Source: Symbiodinium natans
Lineage: Eukaryota; Sar; Dinophyceae; Suessiales; Symbiodiniaceae
DNA length: 29,863 nt
Direction: 5' to 3'
Assembly (NCBI GenBank): GCA_905221605.1
Contig: CAJNDS010001369.1
Location: 517,501-547,363 of the forward strand
The notes under the pieces are model-generated. The model was given only the letters and a program-made list of their open reading frames with translations, searched no databases and was not told where the DNA came from. A program made the translations under genes and the position numbers. Each line of letters opens with the position of its first letter. The stretch's first letter is position 1. Below, piece by piece: positions 24,315 through 29,863 of the stretch.

Positions 24315-24363
24315 AGCCCTCCCAGGGCAATACATATATTCAGGGCCCCATACTGGGAGGGCT
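24315..24363. repeat. foldback unit with perfect 11-bp arms abutting a TTTAGGG array
   Basis: AGCCCTCCCAG (24315-24325) and CTGGGAGGGCT (24353-24363) are exact reverse complements. The right arm runs straight into TGGGTTTAGGG. Confidence 0.65.
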
Positions 24364-24534
24364 TGGGTTTAGGGTTTAGGGTTTAGGGTTTAGGGTTTAG
24401 GAGGGTTTAGGGTTTAGGGTTTAGGGTTTAGGGTTTAGGGTTTAGGGTTTAGGGTTTAGGGTTTAGGCTTTAGGGTTTAGGCTTTAGGGTTTAGGGTTTA
24501 GGCTTTAGGGTTTAGGGTTTAGGGTTTAGGGTTC
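24364..24534 (+). repeat. telomere-type island, TTTAGGG with CTTTAGGG
   Basis: About 23 units. Three CTTTAGGG units are spaced through the second half. Confidence 0.97.
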
Positions 24535-24580
24535 AGCATCTCGACTCCCACAACATTAAGAAAATATTTCACTTATGGAA

Positions 24581-25140
24581 CGACCTTGCCCAGTAAAAGA
24601 ATGACCTTGCCCAGTAAAAAAGACCTTGCCCAGTAAAAAAAGACCTCTCCCAGTAAAAAAAAAGACCTGGCCCAGTAAAAAAATGACCTTGCCCAGTAAC
24701 AAATGACCTTGTCCAGTAAAAAAAGACCTTGCCCAGTAAAAAAATGACCTCTCCCAGTAAAAAAAGACCTTGCCCAGTAAAAAAATGACCTTGCCAACTA
24801 AAAATGACCTTGTCCAGTAAAAAAATGACATTGCCCAGTAAAAAATGACCGTGCGCAGTAAAAAAAAATGACCTTGCCCAGTAAACAAAAATGACCTTGC
24901 CCAGTAATGACCTTGCCCAGTAAAAAAATGACCTTGCCCAGTAAAAAACATGACCTTCCCCAATAACAAAATGACCTTGCCCAATAAAAAAATGACCTTG
25001 CCCAGTAAAAAAATGACCCTGCCCAGTAAAAAGATGACCTTGCCCAGTAACCTTTTTGCTGGGCAAGGTCATTATTTACTGGGCAAGGTCATTCTTTTAC
25101 TGGGCAAGGTCGTTTTTTTGGACTGAAAGACCTTGCCCAG
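24581..25140. repeat. minisatellite, TGACCTTGCCCAGTAAAAAA, about 23 direct units then inverted units
   Basis: About 23 direct units of 15-23 bp (usually 20-22) run from 24581 to 25050, differing mainly in A-run length and single bases (CTCTCC, CTTGTCC). At 25051-25112 the polarity flips and three units read CTGGGCAAGGTCATT. One direct unit follows (25129-25140). The last direct and first inverted unit make a perfect 13-bp hairpin (25035-25047 with 25059-25071, 11-base loop). All three minus-strand frames stay open through it (up to 167 codons) because the unit lacks minus-strand stops. These are repetitive Phe/Trp/Leu/Gly strings, not genes. Confidence 0.95.
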
Positions 25141-25320
25141 AAAAAAAAGGTTTTTTTTTTTTGGCTTTTTTGGTTTTTTTTTGAGTTTTTGCATTCTTTT
25201 CTAGTTTTCCGAGTTTTTGTAAAGTTTTTCTAGTTTTCTGCGTTTTTTCGTATGAAAAGCATGTGTCGTGTAAGGAAAAATAGCCAAAAAACGCACTCCC
25301 ACGGTCCCCCGTTTTGTAAA
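25141..25320. other. T-rich low-complexity insert inside the minisatellite
   Basis: Runs of T with TTTTTGG and CTAGTTTTC-type repeats (25201-25245), then about 60 bp of unique DNA. Confidence 0.6.
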
Positions 25321-25325
25321 AAAAC

Positions 25326-25404
25326 AACCTTGCCCAGTAAAAAAATGACCTTGCCCAGTAAAAAAAACACCTTGCCCAGTAGAAAAACTGACCTTGCCCA
25401 GTAA
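25326..25404 (+). repeat. second block of the minisatellite, four direct units
   Basis: ACCTTGCCCAGTA units at about 20-22-bp spacing, same orientation as the main block. Confidence 0.92.
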
Positions 25405-25549
25405 CTCATTAACATTTAAATTATATATGAAAGAGAGGTTTAGGGTTTAGGGCAGGGGAACTGCTTTGGTTTGCTCCCTCGGGCTCCTGAACCTTCAACC
25501 TTGCCCCTGAAGGCCCACAAAGGCCAATAACGCCCTAAACCCCTGTACT

Positions 25550-25727
25550 AAGCCCTAAGCCCTAAGCCCTAAGCCCTAAGCCCTAAGCCCTAAGCCCTAA
25601 GCCCTAAGCCCTAAGCCCTAAGCCCTAAGCCCTAAGCCCTAAGCCCTAAACCCTAAGCCCTAAGCCCTAAGCCCTAAGCCCTAAGCCCTAAGCCCTAAGC
25701 CTTAAGCCCTAAGCCCTAAGCCCTAAG
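25550..25727 (-). repeat. variant array, almost pure CCCTAAG
   Basis: About 25 CCCTAAG units with a single CCCTAAA. A homogenised variant block unlike neighbouring CCCTAAA islands. Before it, 25405-25549 is a unique spacer with two TTTAGGG units at 25438-25452. Confidence 0.97.
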
Positions 25728-25836
25728 CTCTCCCTAAAGTCTATAAGAGCCTCTTAAGAGCCGTGAACGCACACCCTGATTCTTTGATCCCTTCCGGCAC
25801 CCCAATACCCGAAACCTTGCAAATTGGCGGGACCTG

Positions 25837-25878
25837 TTTAGGGTTTAGGGTTTAGGGTTTAGGGTTTAGGGTTTAGGG
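25837..25878 (+). repeat. telomere-type island, TTTAGGG
   Basis: Six perfect units. Confidence 0.96.
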
Positions 25879-26037
25879 TAAACAAAGAACAAGAGAGAGC
25901 AAGAGTAGCAGACCCACCCCCCCCCCAAGGCCCTGATCTCTGCTGGCCCACCCTATCCCCTGGAGCCCTAGATCCTCAAGCCCCAATGAAAGCCCCGAGC
26001 GCTTTTCGAAACCCCCACACCCCCAAGCCCTCCAAAT

Positions 26038-26175
26038 CCCGAAACCCTAAACTCCAAACCCCTAACCCCTAAACCCTAAACTCCAAACCCCTAAACCCTA
26101 AACCCTAAACCCTAAACCCTAAACCCTAAACCCTAAACCCTAAACCCTAAACCCTAAACCCTAAACCCTAAACCC
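26038..26175 (-). repeat. telomere-type island, CCCTAAA
   Basis: About 18 units. The first third is mutated (CTCCAAA, CCCCTAA). Confidence 0.95.
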
Positions 26176-26286
26176 CTGAGTCTCTGAAGCCTGTACGTCT
26201 TTCAGCCCAGGTCGGCTCTTGAACCTGCCTTCGGCCAACAGCACGGTGATGTTCAGGTTCAGGTGCGTGGGGCGTCAACAGCATTC

Positions 26287-26325
26287 AGCCCTAAACCCTA
26301 AACCCGAAACTCGAAACCCTAAACC
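26287..26325 (-). repeat. short CCCTAAA island
   Basis: Five units, two mutated. Confidence 0.85.
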
Positions 26326-26399
26326 TTTGGCTGCTCACTGGGCAGGTTGGGCTCGACAACGGGTGCGTCCCTCAGTCCACCATCCTCCGGCAGAGCTGG

Positions 26400-26568
26400 G
26401 GTTCAGGGTTTAGGGTTTAGGGTTCGGGGTTTAGGGTTCAGGGTTCAGGGTTTAGGGTTCAGGGTTCAGGGTTTAGGGTTCGGGGTTTAGGGTTTAGGGT
26501 TAAGGGTTCAGGGTTTAGGGTTTAGGGTTCGAGGCTTATGGTTTAGGGTTTAGGGCCTAGGGTGTAGG
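26400..26568 (+). repeat. telomere-type island, interleaved GGGTTTA and GGGTTCA/GGGTTCG
   Basis: The two unit types alternate in a higher-order pattern (TTCAGGGTTCAGGGTTTAGG) repeated two or three times. Confidence 0.95.
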
Positions 26569-26641
26569 CTCGGTAGGTCCTTGGGATGTTTTATATTTCC
26601 CGCTTTTGGGTTTGAGAGGACCATATTTAGATTATTTTCAG

Positions 26642-26886
26642 AGGGCCTAGGGTGTAGGGCTTAGGGTTTGGGGTTTGGGGCTTATAGGGTGCATAGCGTT
26701 GATACGGGGTTTATAGGGTTTTATATATAAATATACAAGGGTTCATAGTGTTTATGTAGGTTTTTTTGGGGTTTGCAGGGTTTATAGGATTTGTAGTTTG
26801 TAGGGTTTATAGGGTTTGTAGGAAGGGTGGAAAGGGTGTAGGGTTTAGGGTCTCGGGTGTAGGGTTTAGGGTTTAGGGTTTAGGGT
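26642..26886 (+). repeat. degenerate GGGTTTA/GGGTTTATAG stretch
   Basis: Mixed units including GGGTTTATAG, GTTTGTAGGG and GGGTGTAGGG. It ends with three clean TTTAGGG units. Confidence 0.75.
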
Positions 26887-26982
26887 CCATGTACCGTAAC
26901 ATGCGGTAGGATGCCAGTTTCCCGACTTCATGTAGTCACAGTGGTCAGGTGCTCCATTCATGGAGTGCAGGGTTTCCGGAGA

Positions 26983-27170
26983 CCCTAAACCCTAAACCCG
27001 AAACCCTAAACCCTAATTAAACCCTAAGCCCTAAGCCCTAAACCCTAAACCCTAAACCTTAAACCCTAAGCCCTTAGCCCTTAGCCCGAAGCCCTAAACC
27101 CGAAACCCTAAGCCCTAAGCCCTGAGCCCTAAACCCTAAACCCTAAACCCTAAACCCTAAACCCTACACC
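26983..27170 (-). repeat. telomere-type island, CCCTAAA/CCCTAAG/CCCGAAA
   Basis: About 26 mixed units. The spacer before it (26887-26982) has a small hairpin, CTCCAT with ATGGAG. Confidence 0.95.
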
Positions 27171-27260
27171 CCCTCAGGCCCTCAACCGTCGGCTCTTGGG
27201 GCTCCAAGGCATTCTCTTCAGCGTGCCCGTCAAGCTGCGCGCGGCATGATTGCTCGTGGC

Positions 27261-27412
27261 TTGGTAGCCCAGTGGTACCCTTTTCCCTTTTTTTGGTTTA
27301 GGGTTTGGGGGTTTAGGGTTTAGGGTTTGGGGTTTGGGGTTTAGGGTTCCCTTATAAAGTAACTATCCCCAAAAAGGTTGCCTTTATTATGATATGGTTA
27401 CTGGGCCACCAA
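27261..27412. mobile_element. foldback element with internal TTTAGGG tract and A-box-like termini
   Basis: The left arm TTGGTAGCCCAGTGGTACC (27261-27279) and the right arm GGTTACTGGGCCACCAA (27396-27412) pair at 15 of 17 positions plus a 2-base bulge. Pairing continues weakly inward (CCCTTTTTTTGG against CCAAAAAGG). Between the arms lies a TTTAGGG/TTTGGGG island (27298-27350). The terminus contains TAGCCCAGTGG, a consensus Pol III A box, but no B box follows at tRNA distance. Confidence 0.55.
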
Positions 27413-27482
27413 GGTGGAGTGCTTCAACTCAAGCAAGGTGGCGAGGCCTGGCGAGGGTTTGACTTCAGAGCTTCTTCAGGCT

Positions 27483-27538
27483 TTGGGGTTTAGGGTTTGG
27501 GGGTTTGGGGTTTGGAGTTGAAGGTTGAGGGTTTGGGG
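27483..27538 (+). repeat. degenerate TTTAGGG/TTTGGGG island
   Basis: About eight units with TTGAGGG variants. Confidence 0.85.
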
Positions 27539-27829
27539 TGCCATCGTTGCATTCACTGTCCCCAGGTCCTTAGTGATGGCCTCTATTTCTCTTTCTGAAT
27601 GCGCCCGTAACATACAATTAGTAAGTGAGAGCACGTGTTTAGGTGAGGGCGCGAAAAGAGTTAAAGAAAGCGTTAATCATAATGTTCTTGCGTTCGCTTC
27701 GCTCAGCAGGTTTATTTGTATTCTCAGGGAGCTTGTGTAATTCTGTGGGCGAAAGGTGTGCGCATGAAGATAGTAATAAGAAAGGTGTGTCTGCAGAAAC
27801 TCACGCCAAATTCCCAGTCCAATTCAACA
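27539..27829. other. spacer, unique
   Basis: About 290 bp. Two plus-strand frames (27525-27740 and 27643-27876) start and end in telomeric sequence. Nothing recognised. Confidence 0.35.
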
Positions 27830-27872
27830 GCACCCCAAAGCCCAACCCAAAACCCTCAACCCCGAACCCCAA
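27830..27872 (-). repeat. degenerate CCCCAAA island
   Basis: CCCCAAAG, CCCAAC and CCCTCAA units. Confidence 0.65.
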
Positions 27873-27932
27873 ATAGTTGGAGAAGCCATATCAGACAACC
27901 CAGTGCAAATCGAATTCGTATTCGCAAGGGAA

Positions 27933-27967
27933 TGGGGTTTAGGGTTTAGGGTTTGGGGTTTAGGGTC
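27933..27967 (+). repeat. short TTTAGGG island
   Basis: Five units. Confidence 0.9.
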
Positions 27968-28022
27968 AGTCCAGCCCGCCGCAGTCCGGTTTATCAAGGG
28001 GCTAAAGGAGGGACCCTTTACA

Positions 28023-28150
28023 AGGTTTAAGGTTTAGGGTTTAAGGATTCTTCGGGGGTTTAGGGTTAAGGGTTCAGCGTCTAGGCGGTTTCGGGTTTAG
28101 GGTTTAAGGGTTTAGGGCTTGGGTTTTAGACTCTAGGGTCTAGGGGTTTT
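28023..28150 (+). repeat. degenerate TTTAGGG island
   Basis: TTTAAGG, TTTAGGG, TTAAGGG and TTCAGCG units with short interruptions. Confidence 0.8.
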
Positions 28151-28165
28151 GGGGCTTCTGACTCA

Positions 28166-28226
28166 CCCTAAACCCTAAACCCTAAATCCTGAACCCTGAA
28201 CCCTAAACCCTAAACCCTAAACCCCA
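28166..28226 (-). repeat. telomere-type island, CCCTAAA
   Basis: About eight units, some CCCTGAA. It lies 15 bp from the oppositely oriented stretch. The spacer 28227-28357 after it is unique. Confidence 0.95.
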
Positions 28227-28357
28227 TCTCCACCGAAGGAGCGTAAGTTCGAGGGCATTCAGATCTGAGCTGGCTTTTGGGAGCAAGGCCCGGGGGGCGC
28301 GCGGGTCCCGGTACAAGGGGTAGGCGCCCAAGGCAGTCGAGCATGTCTTACCCTACT

Positions 28358-28504
28358 TAACCATAAGCCCCAAGCCCTAAACCCTAAACCCTAAACCCTA
28401 AACCCTAAACCCTAAACCCTAAACCCTAAACCCTAAACCTAAACCCTAAACTCTAAACCCTAAACCCTACGCCCTAAAACCCTTAAACCCTAAACCCTAA
28501 GCCC
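28358..28504 (-). repeat. telomere-type island, CCCTAAA
   Basis: About 20 units. Confidence 0.97.
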
Positions 28505-28579
28505 TGTTTTTCTGTTTCAGTATGTTGCACAGAGCAGCGCATGGATGGCATGCAGCCAGGTTTGATAACGTGGCTGTAG

Positions 28580-28603
28580 GGGTTCAGGGTTTAGGGTTTA
28601 GGG
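28580..28603 (+). repeat. short TTTAGGG island
   Basis: Three units. Confidence 0.88.
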
Positions 28604-28654
28604 TGTTGAAAAAAGTCGCATTACCCAAGGCCCAAGACCCTAAGCCACACCCGG

Positions 28655-28705
28655 AAACCCGAAACCCTAAACCCTAAGCCCTAAAATACTAAAACCCTAA
28701 AACCC
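28655..28705 (-). repeat. degenerate CCCTAAA island
   Basis: CCCGAAA, CCCTAAA, CCCTAAAA and CCCTGAA units. Confidence 0.85.
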
Positions 28706-28748
28706 TGAACCCCCAAGCCTGCGCCCTGAAGGCACTTCGGCACCTTTG

Positions 28749-28771
28749 CGCCTTGTCATGCAACCAAGGCG
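28749..28771. repeat. perfect 7-bp hairpin CGCCTTG / CAAGGCG
   Basis: Loop of nine bases. A second pair, GAATCCC (28782-28788) with GGGATTC (28821-28827), spans the rest of this spacer. Confidence 0.55.
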
Positions 28772-28830
28772 TAGGGTTGAGGAATCCCCACCAACAACCC
28801 CCAAACAAGGGCCTCTTTAAGGGATTCTGG

Positions 28831-28920
28831 CCCTAAACCCTCAACCCTAAACCCTAAACCCTAAACCCCTAAACCCTAAAATCTAAACCGTAAGCCCGAA
28901 GCCCTAAGCCCTAACCCCTC
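28831..28920 (-). repeat. telomere-type island, CCCTAAA then CCCTAAG
   Basis: About 12 units, mutated at the end. Confidence 0.92.
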
Positions 28921-29011
28921 AGCCCATCCGGGTCCTCCCCTCCTGACTTCATGCAAGACACTCGGAGGCTCTGATCTCACCAGTGCTGCTCTAATTACAA
29001 GACCTTGTTGG

Positions 29012-29070
29012 GGTTTAGGGTTTTGGGTTTAGGGTTTAGGGTTCGGGGTTTAGGGTTTGGGGTTTGGGGT
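29012..29070 (+). repeat. telomere-type island, TTTAGGG/TTTGGGG
   Basis: About eight units. The spacer 29071-29199 after it is unique. Confidence 0.94.
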
Positions 29071-29199
29071 AGATACTTTCCTTTCTTGGATTTACGAGGG
29101 TCGTATGTAGGAATCTTTGTCAGAGGGGTTTACGGGCCATCCGGGTGCCACAACAAGGGCGCTAGGCTGGACTAGTCTTAGGTGAAAATCGCAAGTAAA

Positions 29200-29400
29200 G
29201 ACCCTAAACCCTAAACCCTAGAACCCTAGAACCCTAGAACCCTAGAACCCTAGAACCCTAGAACCCTAGAACCCTAGAACCCTAGAACCCTAGAACCCTA
29301 GAACCCTAGAACCCTAGAACCCTAGAACCCTAAAACCCTAAACCCTAAACCCTAAACCCTAAACCCTAAACCCTAAACCCTAAACCCTAAACCCTACACC
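29200..29400 (-). repeat. variant array: CCCTAGAA octamers then CCCTAAA
   Basis: About 15 near-perfect CCCTAGAA units (29215-29332) are sandwiched between CCCTAAA units, with nine or ten clean CCCTAAA units following. Confidence 0.97.
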
Positions 29401-29715
29401 CGCAGGAAACCCCCACACCCCCCTAAACGACGCAAACCTCCCAGTCCTGTTCCCAGGGAACACCGACACACCAGGGTGTGACATGCCAGTCTTTGACGAT
29501 CACCCCCTGTGGCTCCAGCGGCTACAGGCTTGTAAGACTTGTCCCTAGACCTTATCGTTGCTTCGGGGTCATTTTCCCAGTGACCCCTTGAAGGAAACCT
29601 TTGTAGCTTAATCCTGCCGCCTGGCATAACCTGTATACCTATATGAGGTAGGCTTCATATTGCTAGGTGCATGTATCTATGGTTCCTTGTGAATGTCTCC
29701 GGTGTGCTGTTGGGG
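29401..29715. other. spacer, unique, with a 7-bp hairpin
   Basis: GGGGTCA (29565-29571) pairs with TGACCCC (29581-29587), and the flanking bases extend the pairing with one bulge. A 77-codon minus-strand frame (29394-29627) starts here, but nothing is recognised. Confidence 0.45.
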
Positions 29716-29815
29716 AACCCTGAACCCCAGACCTTAAACCCTAAACCCTAGAGCCCTAAGGTTTAGGGGGGGGGGGGTAGGGTTAAGGGTATGCGCCAAC
29801 CCTAAACCATTAAGC
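29716..29815. repeat. short degenerate telomere-type pieces in both orientations
   Basis: CCCTGAAC and CCCTAAA units to 29760, a head-on GGTTTAGGGG with a G run (29760-29777), then CCCTAAAC again near 29800. Confidence 0.75.
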
Positions 29816-29863
29816 CCCAAACTTTCGGGCTCTTAGTAGGGAATGAGGGAAGTAGGCACCTTC

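Noticed and set aside
24556-25072. Three overlapping minus-strand open frames of 74-167 codons (Phe/Trp/Gly/Leu-rich)
   Set aside because: All three frames of a minisatellite stay open because the 20-22-bp unit has no stop on that strand. The translations are repetitive and differ only by frame.
4864-29863. CRISPR-like array interpretation of regularly alternating repeat and spacer
   Set aside because: The repeats are telomere heptamer tracts of widely varying length and both orientations, spacers vary from 8 to over 400 bp, and no cas genes are present. The context is eukaryotic.

Overview
The window looks like nuclear DNA of a dinoflagellate, most likely a Suessiales/Symbiodiniaceae-type genome. 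Three things point there: pervasive telomere-type TTTAGGG/CCCTAAA repeats, a decayed Ty1/copia polyprotein fragment of the kind abundant in those genomes, and a frameshifted fragment resembling the C-terminal tail of dinoflagellate LINE reverse-transcriptase proteins. The species call is inference. I see no operons, no rRNA genes, no intact tRNA, no CRISPR array and no convincing intact protein-coding gene. Most open frames are by-products of stop-poor repeats or shadows of the two retroelement fragments.

Region 1 (1-4763) is one contig without telomere-type arrays. It holds a possible partial minus-strand exon at the left edge, about 1.6 kb of unrecognised unique sequence, a zone of poly-C tracts and 97-bp/20-bp repeats (1728-2345), a 5'- and 3'-truncated, frameshifted copia relic (3107-3912) that soon runs into a 27-bp poly-G tract, and an AT-rich tail with a 61-bp duplication. 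It ends at a gap of exactly 100 N (4764-4863), the usual sign of a scaffolding join of unknown size.

Region 2 (4864-29863) is completely different. It is a 25-kb mosaic of roughly 80-90 short islands of telomere-type heptamers and their variants, alternating with spacers mostly 50-400 bp long. The islands occur in both orientations in about equal number, so this is not a telomere running off a chromosome end but a field of interstitial or subtelomeric telomeric repeats. Individual islands have drifted to their own locally homogenised variant: CCCTAAG, CCCTAAAA, CCCTAAATA, CCCTAGAA, CCCTCAA, TTTAGGGG, GGGTTGA or GGGTTCA. In the feature list, strand + means the G-rich strand (TTTAGGG) is on top and strand - means CCCTAAA is on top.

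The spacers are the most interesting part. Many are small foldback (inverted-repeat) units. One is a clear three-copy MITE-like family with TGCTTAAGAACCCC-type termini (10283-10391, 13581-13686, 14031-14137). Two foldbacks carry a TTTAGGG tract inside their arms (18503-18622 and 27261-27412), and the first is bounded by a 9-bp direct repeat. Other items are a three-copy dispersed sequence (near 7744, 12164 and 15910), an 18-bp sequence repeated exactly at 16293 and 22366, a tRNA-like Pol III A/B-box fragment (22521-22574, minus strand), and a 20-22-bp minisatellite whose polarity flips (24581-25404). My working hypothesis, which is inference, is that small non-autonomous foldback elements and telomeric tracts have been repeatedly inserted into or copied with one another here. 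The alternatives are repeated break repair with telomere addition, or assembly artefact.
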